From: Calcarisporiella thermophila CBS 279.70
Taxonomy: Eukaryota > Calcarisporiellomycota
NCBI RefSeq assembly: GCF_041956535.1
Contig: NW_027192212.1
Location: 409,129-473,128 of the forward strand
Reading direction: 5' to 3'
DNA: 64,000 bases
Below are positions 1 to 11,017 of this stretch, in pieces. Under the pieces are notes generated by a model that worked only from the letters and a program-made list of their open reading frames with translations, searched no databases and had not been told where the DNA came from. The number at the start of each line of letters is the position of its first letter. The stretch's first letter is position 1. Both the position numbers and the translations under genes were made by a program.

Positions 1-2
1 TG

Positions 3-866
3 ACCGATTGCCAGGCCTTCTACCGAGCCGTGCAGCTGCTAATGGCAATTCGGATCTTTCAGGGCACGCTGTCGCGCCAGCCCGGAGACCAGGCCCTGCT
101 CCGGGAGTTGGCCACCATGGGGCGAAACAACGACGACGTGGAGGCAGAGCTCTGGGTGGCTACTTTCCAGCTTGCCGATGCCATCATCACTCATCGCCTC
201 AATGACTCGGAGCCGCTGGTCCTCCGACTCGAAGCGCAGCTGGCCCAGGAGAGAGGACTCAACCGCATAGCGTTGCACGGCGTGCTTGCCGCATACCATG
301 CCCGGATGGGGCGTTTCAACATCACGCAGCGGCATTTCGTGCAGCTTGCCCAGCTCAAGGCCGAAATTGGGGGCTCGTCGAACACCTTCCCCATTTTTGG
401 CCTCAACTTCTGCACCATTGCGCTCTACGACCTGGTGGAGGCGGGTGTCTTCGCCGCGCAGGCAACCGTGAAGCGCCACTTTTTCGACGAATTCGTCGGG
501 TGGATCGTGAAGCTGAACCACATGTTCCAACAGGTCAAGTATTGGCAGTTCACCCAGCCATGCCTGTACCTTGCCCGTGCGCTGCCTTATCTCTCGACCG
601 GCCGCTTTGTGGAGGGCCATCTCGTGCTACACCATGGGCTGCGGGAGATGGACACCTCGCACGAAATCTTCTTTCTCAAGGCATACTATTTTGCAAAACT
701 CGGCCGGTATACCACCTCCCAGTCGGAGCGCGAGGAATGGACCGCACGTGCCAAGACGGAGTTCGAGAGACTGGGCATCGATAGCAACATCTACTGCGCG
801 ACCTTTGCCCCTCCCGCGGCGGAAATTAACGTGCCCGCCCCTAGCTCGCCCCCCTTCTTGTGGTAA
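3..866 (+). CDS. 3' end of an unrecognised alpha-helical protein (5' partial)
   Basis: The frame is open from the first bases of the window to a TAA at 864-866, so this is the C-terminal part (about 287 residues) of a longer protein. The visible part is helix-rich, with regularly spaced Leu/Ala/Tyr positions resembling TPR-type helical hairpins. It ends in a Pro/Ala/Ser-rich tail (PAPSSPPFLW). I recognise no catalytic motif. Helical C-terminal regions of this kind occur in cyclase or kinase proteins with a large AAA/TPR tail, but that is only a guess. Codon use is GC-rich like other coding regions here, which supports it being real. Smaller candidate starts inside (such as ATG at 42) are not needed because the frame enters from outside. 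Confidence 0.75.
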   Translation, partial: TDCQAFYRAVQLLMAIRIFQGTLSRQPGDQALLRELATMGRNNDDVEAELWVATFQLADAIITHRLNDSEPLVLRLEAQLAQERGLNRIALHGVLAAYHARMGRFNITQRHFVQLAQLKAEIGGSSNTFPIFGLNFCTIALYDLVEAGVFAAQATVKRHFFDEFVGWIVKLNHMFQQVKYWQFTQPCLYLARALPYLSTGRFVEGHLVLHHGLREMDTSHEIFFLKAYYFAKLGRYTTSQSEREEWTARAKTEFERLGIDSNIYCATFAPPAAEINVPAPSSPPFLW

Positions 867-1422
867 TTACAATAGGAGACACCACCATCCATCCCATTCT
901 GTGAAACCCTATGTTGTAATATTTTCGTGTTATATGCTTCCCTACTCATAAATTTAAAGTATTATTTTATTTAATAGAACCCCTTTCATTCTCTTTCTCC
1001 TATTTTTTTTTTTCAGTATTTGTATATGTATACCTCTTTGATTGGTTTTGTATTTCCTCTACTCCCCATTGTTGCATTTTATATTCTCCTCTCCGCTCGT
1101 GTGCTTTTCTTTTCATTCACTTCCACTTCCGCTTATTTACTAAAATTGTTATTTCGATCGGTCGAATAGTCATCGCCGTGCTCTCCCCACTCATGGTCAT
1201 ATTGGGAAAGCGGTGTCCACCCAATGAAGTGCATCGGACGAAAAATGTTAGGAAAATTAAAGACATATTAATTCATTAGATTACTAGAATAAAATTAAAG
1301 GTGATAGTACGAGAGAAATAGGTTTATAAGCACAAGAAGAGAATGCGAAAAAATAAACAGTGTAAGAGAAAGAGAGAGGAAAAAAAAATGCAAAAATGTT
1401 CCTATGGCCATGTCCCTCGCCC
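867..1422. other. 3'-UTR / convergent intergenic spacer
   Basis: AT- and T-rich DNA between the 3' ends of two convergent genes. It holds several T tracts and no convincing coding frame, so it probably carries both 3' UTRs. Confidence 0.6.
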
Positions 1423-4375
1423 CTATCGCCCCAAAGCTTCCTTAATCTTGATCCTGAAGTTGTTGAGCTCCGGGATCGAAGTCCTGTCGAATTGCCTTGA
1501 GATTTGCGACGAGACCCGCGGGACTATGTTGTCCACAACAAATACAATATTCATCACAAGCGTCGAGGATTGATCCCGCGTTAGACTGCGTTGCGATCTG
1601 TCAGAGAGGAGGCGTTGCACATAGTTTTCCATCAAATTCTTTACGGTCGTCACGACCTTGTTATACAACTATGCATCAAAGGAGAGGAGGGAAGACGGGT
1701 TAAACAAGGCAATTGCTGGGAGAGAAAATGTGGGTGTGGGAGTTTACCCGAGGACGGCAGACGTAGCTCACTTCCTTGGCGAACTGGATGGCAATGTTGT
1801 AGAATTTGACCACGCTCGATGAAATTCTGATATCTTGCCCAAACGTTTGGGTTGACACCACCGAATAATCCTCCTTCACAAGGGCTTTTTCAACGCTCTC
1901 TACACTCCCCGCATATTGGATATCGATGACACGCTCAAGATCTGCGAGGATCAGCTGCTCGAGGAGAAATATAAGGTCTAAACCGACAGACCTCAACTAC
2001 CATAGTGATATGGAAGTCAACAACCATTATCCAAGTGACATAGAGGTGGGATCACTCGACTACTTACCCTTGAGCATTCCTTTTCAGCTCGCTCAAGACA
2101 TCTCTGAATAGTCCTTCCGCCCATATCGCCACTCGGAAGAAAAACTTGCTTTCGTAACACTACACAAAACCTCTCCACCTCCTCCTTCGCCCATTTGACA
2201 ATCGGCGAGCTCATTTTCCCATCTCTGAAGAATTCTTTATACCATTCACAAGTGGTTTTCATGAGAGAAAACGCCACCATGGCCATCTCCCCCACATAGT
2301 CCTCCACATCCCCCGTACACATCAGTTGTTTTACCCTCTGACGGATATGCGAACTCCTAGCGGAGAGAAAAGTGTCACGAGCTTCATCGCCAAAGCCGAG
2401 CCGCAATAGCCAGACAATGGTGCTGCGAGCACGTTCACGGGAAAGCGAAAAGATAGAAAGTTGGCGGAGGATCTCACGAGAGAGACGGTGGGTAGGATCT
2501 TCGAGGGAGAGTCGGAGTTCTTCGAGTCCAGGCGATTTCGAGGGAATATTGCCCAGAAGTGTCTTAGCTGCAAGTAAAATACATGCCCAAAATTTCAGTT
2601 ATTTTTTGGAGTAATTTTCACTAGCAATAACACATGGATATTACCATGTTCGATCTGTCCCACTGCCGTCTCGAATTCGTGCTGCCCAATGGCAACTTCT
2701 AAATCATTAAGCATATCGAACCACTCAGTATCGTCTGTGGCGAGATTTCCAGAGGCCACTTTCTGCAGAAGAAAATCATCAATAGAGCTTAACTTTAATA
2801 AATAGTGAGGAAGAGCACCTTCTCCATAGATATTCTCGTTCCACGCGCGAATTTTGAGGTTGCTCTCCCTTCCATCAGGTCATCCGTCGTCCGTTTAACC
2901 ATAACTAGCAAGCCTGCTTTCTCTTCCGGGCGTGTGGCCTGGTACAGAAGGGTGCTTTTTTTCCAAATTATTTTGAAAGCGTTCACTAGATCTGCGAAAG
3001 ACAGGTAGGTAAATGGACTTTTGTCTTTTTTTTTTTAGCAATAAATTTCCACTCACTTGAAGAATCCTTGATATCCTGCACCTCAATCTCACCAAGCGCC
3101 CAGCACTGTTCAGCCACCATCCGATATCTGGTTGTCTTTGCGTGCCTCTTTTTTCGTGCTGCTACAAGCAGACAGTCATTAAGTAAGATCATATGAACAG
3201 CCTGTTTAACTTGCAAAGTAACGGAGTGCAGCTCCAAAAAATTCGGGCTCTCTCGGACAATATGACGGTCCGGATGATATGGCAGCAACTTTTGCGCTCC
3301 TTCAATTGTTTGCCACAGTGCAGCCATCTGTGCCTTCCAAACCGAATGGATATCGGTCGTATTTTTAGTTTTCACTCCCGCTTGCTCGACAATACTCGAT
3401 GGTCCTATAAATTTGATATCAGAAAACGCATACGTATTGCTTAGGTGGACGAAGATTACCAGACAACAGTGATGTTTGGTCGCTATCCTCCTTCAATGCG
3501 TCTGCGGTGCTTTTAATTTCGTCTAGCATGCTTCGTAACGTCAATAGATCGCTCTCCACACGTAAAAAAGGAAAAAGTAGAGTTAAAGATAATCGAACTG
3601 TATCCACCATAGCAGGTATCATATATGTTATAGGGGGAAAATAAAAAAGGATATTTGAAATTTCTTTGGAAATCACTACGAATTCATTGTAGTTTTTATA
3701 TACATTGCGCTGCAAGTCTCCGCCAATCAACTGTTTAGTGTCAGCAAGAGATTTGAAGAACTTCCTTACACCCTCCTCGCTAACGTCCCCAAGGGTTTTA
3801 TGAATATCTATTAGAAAGGAATGTAAATACAAATGGTGGCTAAATTCAAGGTGGGTTATAGCCATACAGTCAACCGGATCGAAATGACGCGATATGAACT
3901 TATTCATATCTAACTTTGGCTCAACCGTTGGACGGGGAGGTGGAGGTTCAGCTTGAATGTGATCTCTTGCCATTGCCGCCTCTGCCACAGGTGCCCTCTC
4001 TCTCCTGGATGCATTCATAGACATTGCGGGAATAGGTGGAGGAGATTGATGTGGGGGCAACCCCTGGAATTTTGTGGTCGCATATGGTTGCGTTTGCAAT
4101 GTGGATATCTGTTGATACTTTGCATTGTTCTTCGCGGGTGCATCGAATTGCTTGTTGCCGTCCAATTGAGGAGAGTTGGAACCCGCTGCTTGTCTTAGTT
4201 TAGCCCACTTTTGACCGGCACGTTTGGCCGAAATTATAGCCGCTGGAGTGAAGTAGCGAGAGGACGAAGAGGTAGAATCGGGAGGAGGATGAGGCTCTGA
4301 AATAGTGGGAGGGGAGACTGGGGCGTCTAGAGGAAGACTTATTTCGCGTGTCTTTTTTGTGCGATTTTGTGACAT
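1423..4375 (-). CDS. EXO84: Exocyst complex subunit Exo84
   Basis: Exocyst component that helps tether secretory vesicles at the plasma membrane. Seven exons: 3460-4375, 3057-3404, 2819-2991, 2645-2762, 2068-2567, 1748-1996 and 1423-1668, giving 544 residues. The N-terminus is a disordered Pro/Ser region. A Vps51/Exo84-like helical segment follows (the stretch around FSHHLYLHSFL and KFFKSLADTKQL). Exons 2-3 carry the PH-like domain (ILLNDCLLVAARKKRHAK, ending near AFKIIWKKSTLLY). The C-terminal half is the cullin-repeat-like Exo84 domain (SREILRQLSIFSLSRERA, AKEEVERFCVVLRKQVF). All introns are 50-80 nt with GT..AG ends, and phases join without frameshift. It shares a short upstream region (4376-4907) with the divergent Rab5 gene, and both act in vesicle traffic. 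Length is shorter than yeast Exo84 (753 residues), mostly in the N-terminal region. Family call fairly sure; intron 3 uses a less typical GTGCTC donor. Confidence 0.85.
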
Positions 4376-4907
4376 TAATTGAAATGTTAATAGAGATCAA
4401 TAAAGACTTGACCGATCCGACAAGCGCTGTAATAATACAAATGTAGGTAGTGGATACTAATGGAATGTGAGAAAGAAAGTATATAGGATTAATAAGGATG
4501 CTATAGTAAAATTACGTGACTTAGATAAGGGTTAGTGGACTTTGATTTGTTTTTGTTGCGGCGAACTTGAACAAAGAGACTAACGTCACATCCAGAGTAT
4601 TAATTAGAAGCCGAATTCTCAGTGTAAGACGAAAACGACGCCTTCTCTCTATCTGCTACTGAGAGGGGTATTTATGTTGAAGAATGGAGATATTATGACT
4701 CTAACTTCATAGCTATACACTTTTTTTCATAAATCCTAGTCCTATTTTATCGATCTCTAGTGCCATTCCTCCTAATTTAATCCTTATATCCGAGTGATAG
4801 CCCGCGTATCCAAAATTTATCCTGAACTGAAATTTTTTTATGCGGCGCTTTCTTTCTTTCTTTTTATCATCTTGTAAAATTGATAATTTCGCTACTCTAT
4901 ATTACTA
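4376..4907. other. Divergent promoter region EXO84 / RAB5
   Basis: 532 bp between two divergent start codons. AT-rich, with pyrimidine tracts before the Rab5 ATG (TTTCTTTCTTTTT near 4850-4863). No clear TATA box or other site stands out. Confidence 0.5.
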
Positions 4908-5906
4908 ATGTCGGACGCGCAGCCTCAACCTTCTTCTCCCGCTCTCCAACAGTCGGCTTCGAAGCCGATTCAAGTGAAGCTTGTTCTGCTTGGTAGGTTA
5001 AATGCATTTGCTTTGTCGAAATAGGTGCTTTTGTTGCCTCTTGGCACCTTTAGGATGATTTATTGGGTGCTTATTTTTGATAATTATCCGTGTACAGGTG
5101 AAGCTGCTGTCGGAAAATCCAGTCTGGTTCTTCGATTTGTGAACAATGAATTCCAAGAAAATAAGGAGCCCACTATCGGAGGTACTAATAAATCACTTGT
5201 ATATTGGATTTTGTAATCGTTTTCTGATGAGTTTATTCGCAAAAAGCCGCTTTTTTGACCCAGAAATGTCGACTTGAGGATAGAATCTTAAAATTTGAGA
5301 TCTGGGACACTGCAGGCCAAGGTATGCGCTTCACCCCGCAAAGGTGTACTTTCAAGTATTCTGACCTTTAGCCATCATAGAGCGATTCCACTCCCTTGCC
5401 CCTATGTATTACCGCAATGCACAGGCTGCAGTCGTTGTATACGATGTCACCAAAGCAGTAGGTTTTATGCCAGCTTTTCTCTGTCTTAACATAGTCATCT
5501 AATGATTTTTTTACACTAGGCATCTCTGGATCGCGCCAAATCTTGGGTGAAAGAACTACAGCGCCAAGCTAATCCGAATATTGTAATTGCCCTGGTCGGA
5601 AATAAACTTGACTTGGTTGATGCCTCAAATGGAGAGGCACTGGATGTGCGACAGGTTGCGAGCGAGGATGCGCAAGCGTATGCAGAAGAAACCGGCCTCC
5701 TGTTTTTCGAAACGAGCGCAAAAACCGGTCAGGGTGTAATGGACGTATTTACGGAAATTGCAAAGAAAATTCCCCTTGAACACATTCTTTCTAGCTCCCG
5801 TGCGAACCGTGCGACCACTTCTGGCCGTGTGGATTTACTACGCGAAGGGGGTGGATTTGGGCGTGCACGAGGAGAGGCACAGGGTAATAATGCCTGTGCT
5901 TGTTAA
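4908..5906 (+). CDS. RAB5: Rab5/Ypt51-family small GTPase
   Basis: Small GTPase of early endosomes that controls endocytic vesicle fusion. Five exons: 4908-4992, 5098-5181, 5247-5321, 5381-5457 and 5520-5906, giving 235 residues. All GTPase boxes are present in order: GEAAVGKSS (P-loop, split by intron 1), EPTIGAAF (switch I, split by intron 2; the Rab5-type IGAAF), WDTAGQERFHSL (switch II, split by intron 3), GNKLDLV and ETSAKTG. The C-terminus is CAC, a double-cysteine geranylgeranylation signal. The IGAAF effector stretch and the switch II sequence place it with Rab5/Vps21 rather than Rab7 or Rab11. The start is the first ATG, preceded by a T/A-rich leader, and gives the usual short Ser/Pro-rich head. 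Three of the four introns interrupt G-box motifs. Confidence 0.93.
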
Positions 5907-6288
5907 CTAGATTTTATACTGTTGCTTCTCTCTTCCTTTTGATATTTGTGGTTTCTTTTCTGTAAATTTCTTCTATGTATCCCCTCCATTCACATTTCTT
6001 AAAGAAATTTGACTAAATAAGAGATATATATACGAATTAGCCTTTGCCTAAATACAGTAGGCCTATTCTCCCCTCTTCCCTCCTTCCCTTCTCTTCCCCC
6101 TTCTCAATTTTTTTTTTGTCTTTACCTTCCCTTTTCTTTGTTTTCGTTTTATTTTTCATACGAATCGAAATACCGCTCTACTTCAAAACAGCTCTATTAA
6201 AATTTTCCGGCACGTGTGATTTAATGTGTAAAATCTCCGTTAGAGGAAACATAAAATTACATGTTTTTCCAATTACACTCTTTACGAA
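5907..6288. other. 3'-UTR of the Rab5 gene and spacer
   Basis: Very T-rich, with long pyrimidine tracts at 6060-6160. No coding frame with support. Confidence 0.55.
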
Positions 6289-7135
6289 ATGGGTCACTTG
6301 CTGACGGCCAGCCTGGTTGGAAGCACCGTTGCCCTTGTCGCGGGTCTCTCCACCGCAATTCCCACTTATCTTGTACTTACAGGGCAAATCTCCGCTGACA
6401 CCCTTGCCAAGATATGTGGACAAGTTTATAGGCAATATAGTGGGAAAGTAGACGAAGGGAAATGGATTTGGCGGAGCGTAACAAAGAAGTATATATGTGT
6501 TATAATAGGGTAGAATAAGAGAATGTGGGCATGACTAGGCGTTATTACATATAGCCATATGCCTGTAGACGCCTATTGTGCCGGGATGAACAATGGACGT
6601 CGTGTATATGTGGGAAGGTGGACTTTAGTGCTCTTTCTAGTAAATAGATTCAAAGTGAACATTTACATATACTTATGCATTCCGCTGCAATTTAGAGTCG
6701 AGTTTGCGGGCGAAGTATATGTAGGCTCAGTGATGCAAGATAAGGGACTTGCTACAGTGCTAAGAGGTCAAGAAGTCATCCTCACTGATTACGAGGTACT
6801 TTGTGGTGATTACTCGCACTTCCAGTGGATAATATCCCCGAATCTTAAGGCTCATTCACTGATTGAATGTGGGAAAGGAGTAAGTTGCTTACAATGACTT
6901 TTCATAAGACAAGATGATACAATCAAACTTTTGATTCCCATTTCTAGCTCTATATATGCAAAGTTCAATGCCCCCATGCCCTTGAGAAATCCTGGCTACC
7001 AAGGCTAGTTGTCCGGCAACGTAGTATCAAATTTCATATCGGCTGTGTACGTGCAGGTGTGGGGGCAAAATTTTGCTGCCGTGGGAGAGAAACAACCAGC
7101 GATGAATGTGTTGGAGTGCTTTCTTTTAAAAACAG
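6289..7135 (+). other. Possible small multi-exon gene, structure unresolved
   Basis: An ATG at 6289 opens a 74-codon frame with a hydrophobic head (ASLVGSTVALVAGLSTAIPT) that could be a membrane anchor. Further blocks with coding-like composition follow in other frames: about 6714-6810 (VEFAGEVYVGSVMQDKGL in frame) and about 6950-7132, where one frame is open and cysteine-rich. I could not join these with phase-compatible GT..AG introns, so this may be one small gene with errors in my splice reading, or decayed sequence. No family is recognised. RNA evidence would settle it. Confidence 0.25.
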
Positions 7136-7303
7136 CTGATAGGTATACCTTGTTATATGTAAGCTCTCTTTTTCTATATATAATTGCTTCATTTACTCAG
7201 ATGATCATTTGAAAGCGAAATTTTTGAATTAACGAATTCGATGTATATATACACGAGTAAATATATTCTAAAATCACCAAAGTACAACGAAACACTTTTG
7301 CCA

Positions 7304-7634
7304 TTACTTATTCTTGGTTTGACGGTATGTGAAGCGCTTCCGGGTAGGCGCAAATTCTCCCAACTTGTGACCTACCATTTCTTCCGATATCTCAACTGGC
7401 AGATAATCGCGGCCATTATGAACCAAAAACTTGAGGCCGACGAATGAAGGCAAGATCGTACATGCTCTTGCTGTAGTAATAATTAAATAAATAAATAAAA
7501 AATGACATGGAAAAGACAAAATTATAGAAAATAAGAATTATACCTTGAGTGGCTATGGGAGTACTATTTTTGATGGCTTCTTTAAGGCCGGGAAACTGCA
7601 CAAAAAATGGCCCTTTCCAAGCAGCTCGTGGCAT
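7304..7634 (-). CDS. RSM19: Mitochondrial small-subunit ribosomal protein uS19m
   Basis: Component of the mitochondrial 37S ribosomal subunit head. Two exons, 7544-7634 and 7304-7470, give 85 residues, matching the short bacterial-like S19 length. Diagnostic S19 motifs are visible: the N-terminal [12 protein letters not shown] (compare the bacterial RSLKKGPF), then [12 protein letters not shown] and the signature [15 protein letters not shown]. The single 73-nt intron is GT..AG. The family resemblance is strong. The bacterial-type sequence and the absence of a cytosolic-type extension indicate the mitochondrial copy. It starts without an obvious presequence, as is common for S19m. Confidence 0.93.
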
Positions 7635-8348
7635 CTTGTGTAAATCTTGAATCCGTCTTTGATGACAGTCGAAAATAATTGTTTTGTTTTAAAAAATGTC
7701 ACAGAGCAGTCACATTAGCAGTGATCATTGATTCCAACTGACAAATATTTTACTACATTAAAACAGTATTTTAACAGAAAACTAGTTGAATGCTTGCCTT
7801 TACTCCTTTAGTGTATATATCCCCTTAATGTATATATTTACATATTTTTTTTCTTGAAACACCTTGAACGGAGATATTTCTTATCATCTACATTTATCAG
7901 TCCCATTGGGCGATATTAGAGTAAAATAAGTCAAAATCTGTACTAAGATTGAGATTAAAGTATTGTTTGTCATCGACTTAATTAGTCGCAAACATGGATA
8001 CAATATTACAATGTAAATTGATGAGAGTAATCTTAAAGTTAAGGACAGGTTCATAAAACTTTTTTATACAAAGTTACATTATGCGATTCCACTATTAACA
8101 ACAAATCCCTGCGCATAATCCACATGGCATCAGCTTTGCTATAAGAATATGTTCATCGCCACAGGCGCCATTATCATACAATGTTGGATCGAATTCCATC
8201 TGCCGCTCAGATAAGATGGTTTCCTGTGGAATTCTGGTTCGATGTAGTATCTCTACACTTTCTCTTCCGTATATACACAAGCTGAATCCCGAGCGAGACA
8301 CTCTTAGGTTCACCACCTCCCATACAGCATGTATCCACTATTACTAGT
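7635..8348. other. AT-rich spacer with a weak minus-strand ORF
   Basis: Upstream of the uS19m gene. A 73-codon minus-strand ORF (8095-8316) ends in a Cys-rich tail (MPCGLCAGICC). It could be a 3' exon or decayed part of the gag-like gene to its right, but I see no splice pair that joins them convincingly. Confidence 0.35.
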
Positions 8349-9038
8349 CTAAGATCTGATAGTTATCGCCCCCGTGTTTTTTTCATGGGACTCTGATGGA
8401 TGATAAGAGATCGTTGATCCAGTTTCCATTTGTGAAGGCTTGTGTACTCCGTGATGTTCAATTTCGTAACTTAAGGCAAGTGAACAAGCTTCGCTCAAAG
8501 TACTCGGTGACTTCATTCGAACTTGGAACCGGCAGTGGTGTTTCAAGCCATCAATGAAACGCTCTAGTGCGGCATCCTCAGTAAGTTGGAGGCGGTGAGT
8601 AAGATCCTGGAACTGCTCAATATATTCATTAACTGAATGATCCTGACGAAGCATTTTTAAGCGCTGGCGCAGAATCTGTTGACATTCCGTGTCGAAAGAT
8701 GGTTCGAAATGTTCCTCAGCCGAACTCGTGCTTGATGTTTCCTGAATATCATCTAATGGAGTTGCGAGTTTGCAAGGTGAGACATTGGAAAGGGTCTCTT
8801 TGAGATCGCTAGAAGGATTGGGTGAGATGTCCTGGTTTCCCAAGGAGTTGATCTGGGCACAGGATGCCACCGCTTTACTTTTTACCACTGCTGGTGATCT
8901 TATTCTTTTGCCTAGGTCATGGGATTTTCCAGCACGACTTACAAGAGTTGTGTTACAAGGCTGTTTTCTCAACTCTTGTTTATGCCGAATAAGCCTAGAG
9001 AATGCTAAGATGAATTGAGAAATTGAGATTGGATCCAT
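8349..9038 (-). CDS. Solitary retrotransposon gag/capsid-like ORF
   Basis: A 229-codon intronless ORF. Residues about 115-195 resemble the capsid (gag) domain of Ty3/gypsy-type LTR retrotransposons: a helix with LKMLRQDHSVNEYIEQFQDL, then LTEDAALERFIDGLKHHCRF and a third helix ending ALSYEIEH. The N-terminal third is a low-complexity Ser/Lys region. No zinc knuckle, protease, reverse transcriptase or integrase is visible on either side, and no LTR pair could be seen by eye. The ORF is uninterrupted, so it is either a recent fragment or a domesticated gag gene. Flanks are strongly AT-rich, unlike the ORF itself. Confidence in the gag resemblance is moderate; function is unknown. Confidence 0.55.
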   Translation of the reverse strand: MDPISISQFILAFSRLIRHKQELRKQPCNTTLVSRAGKSHDLGKRIRSPAVVKSKAVASCAQINSLGNQDISPNPSSDLKETLSNVSPCKLATPLDDIQETSSTSSAEEHFEPSFDTECQQILRQRLKMLRQDHSVNEYIEQFQDLTHRLQLTEDAALERFIDGLKHHCRFQVRMKSPSTLSEACSLALSYEIEHHGVHKPSQMETGSTISYHPSESHEKNTGAITIRS

Positions 9039-9937
9039 TGAGTTATGTGAAGGATATGTTGATACTGCAGCATGAAATCAATACATATTTCAATTGATGT
9101 TATGGGTTTCCACGATTTATTCAGGGTTTTCCGGGGTTTTAGTTTTAAATTGTTTTAATCTAGAATTTGATTCATACGCGCTTATTCGATCGAAACTGCC
9201 AACTCCGATACTATGTAATTATTAAGATCCACCAGAATTACTACTCCGATTGAGGGGTGGTCAAAACTTCTTCAGCAATATCAGCTTCCATTTTATAGTA
9301 CAATAGACAATACTTCCATCTATTCCATTAACTCTTTATTATTTTCAGGCATATGACAGGATAGCTTAGTATTAGTTTAATATTATTAAGTTATGGAATA
9401 GATAAGTGGAATTTTCCATATTAAATACAAAATAATCACAAATCAAAAATTTTCGAAATTAATTGAACATAACCCCTTGAATACTATGAAAAGAAAAAAA
9501 ACATAAATCGCTACATCTATATATTTGCGAGAATATAAGTAGCATATTATAACCCGTGTTGTTTTCGAGTTTAAATGATTTATACTGAATATACTATATT
9601 GGAGTAATCTTTACCTAATATTTTATGTGTCCAAGTAAATTATATAACATAATACAATAGTATTAAATGTCCTTTTGTCGCAAACTCGATCAGAAGAAAT
9701 GCAAAGATAATTCATTAGGCACCATTAACTTTGTCTTTTGCAAATTCCTTATAATAAGGGAGTATAGTGAATATGAAAGAACCATTTACTTAATAAATAT
9801 TGTAGAATAGCTTGAATAGAATACAAGGTAAAAGTCTGTTTGAGCTCTTTGTATTAAAATGTTTTCATTTTTTGAAAATAATGTAAAAATTCTTTGTATA
9901 TAATCTTGTCAATTTCGATTATTTCAACAAGCTGAGC
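9039..9937. other. AT-rich gene-free spacer
   Basis: About 900 bp of AT-rich sequence between the gag-like ORF and tRNA-Cys. No ORF or recognisable element. Confidence 0.6.
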
Positions 9938-10009
9938 GGACGGCTAGCTCAACGGTAGAGCGTGAGACTGCAGATCTTAAGGTTTCGGGTTCAAATCCCG
10001 AGTCGTCCT
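9938..10009 (+). tRNA. tRNA-Cys (anticodon GCA)
   Basis: Folds as a standard cloverleaf. The acceptor stem GGACGGC pairs with GTCGTCC (one G-U). The D arm is GCTC/GAGC. The anticodon stem TGAGA/TCTTA closes the loop CTGCAGA with anticodon GCA. The T arm is TCGGG/CCCGA with loop TTCAAAT. Box A and box B promoter sequences are intact, there is no intron, and a T8 Pol III terminator lies immediately downstream. No CCA is encoded, as expected for a nuclear gene. Confidence 0.95.
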
Positions 10010-10010
10010 A

Positions 10011-10018
10011 TTTTTTTT
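10011..10018 (+). terminator. Pol III T8 terminator of tRNA-Cys
   Basis: Run of eight T residues starting two bases after the tRNA 3' end. Confidence 0.85.
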
Positions 10019-11017
10019 AACCAGTTTAGAGGAAATGGGACGAGAAGTCAATTCCTTCAATCTTGTGTGGATATGATGACCTTTACAAAATAGCATTTAA
10101 TTTCTAACGATAAAACTGGAGGGTATTCTCTGGATATTATTTTTTTTTTCAATTACAAGCCCGCAGTTTTGACTGTTTCAAAATATAAAAAGGACGAATG
10201 TTCCATTGACAGTTGTACTGGACACAAACATTTAAACTGAATCGATCGTAAAAAGAGCTCCATGGTACATATTAGCGAGAAAATATATATTGGAAATGTG
10301 TTGAAAAGGCTTGATATTCCTAATCTTTAATAAGAAAGCTATTTTGCCCACGAATGTTTCAAGATCTTTGCTAATGCAAGTAAATGATTGAAATGACGAT
10401 ATTCAGCTGCCTTTCTTAAAACCTGTTTATTACAAAATGGCTTTTAAAACACGAGCTCAAGCGGATTAGAAGATGAAGATTGAGTCATAAGATATTGTGT
10501 GGCTTACACTTTACTTCCTTTGTAATTTGCAATATGGTATATTATACGGGGGAAAAAACAAAATCCCGACTAACGACTGAATAGCCAATGGTATTTTGAT
10601 TAGTATAGTGAGCTTTCTCTACAACTTACTTGCTGACTTAGCTAGTATACTTACTCTCAAATAACTGAATTATGCCTTTTATTCATCCATCCATTCATGG
10701 ACGTTTCAAGAGTCAATTGACTCCATATTTCTACGTGCCATTGCTCTATTTATCGAATCTCACGCTTTGAGGGTGCGATCTCAGTTGCTAATTGGTGACT
10801 CAAGAAACAATGCTGTGGAAAGTGCGATTGGCCTATTGGGAATTGCAATGTTTTTATATCGTTGATGAAGATCGGTCAGTGTATAAGTTTTTCCGTATTA
10901 AGGTTTTTGTTATCCTCTCTAATATCGGTTTGTGTTAATACTCACAACATTAGTAAGCGCAAACTGATATATATTTGTATCTCCCTGATTTTTAGCGCAT
11001 TAAATACTCTTGGCTGA
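10019..11017. other. AT-rich spacer / upstream region of MFS gene 1
   Basis: About 1 kb of AT-rich DNA with no supported coding region. The right part presumably holds the promoter of the first MFS transporter. Confidence 0.55.

Noticed and set aside
39-620. 193-codon minus-strand ORF
   Set aside because: Mirror frame of the GC-rich plus-strand gene at 3-866. It lacks protein-like structure, and the plus frame runs in from outside the window.
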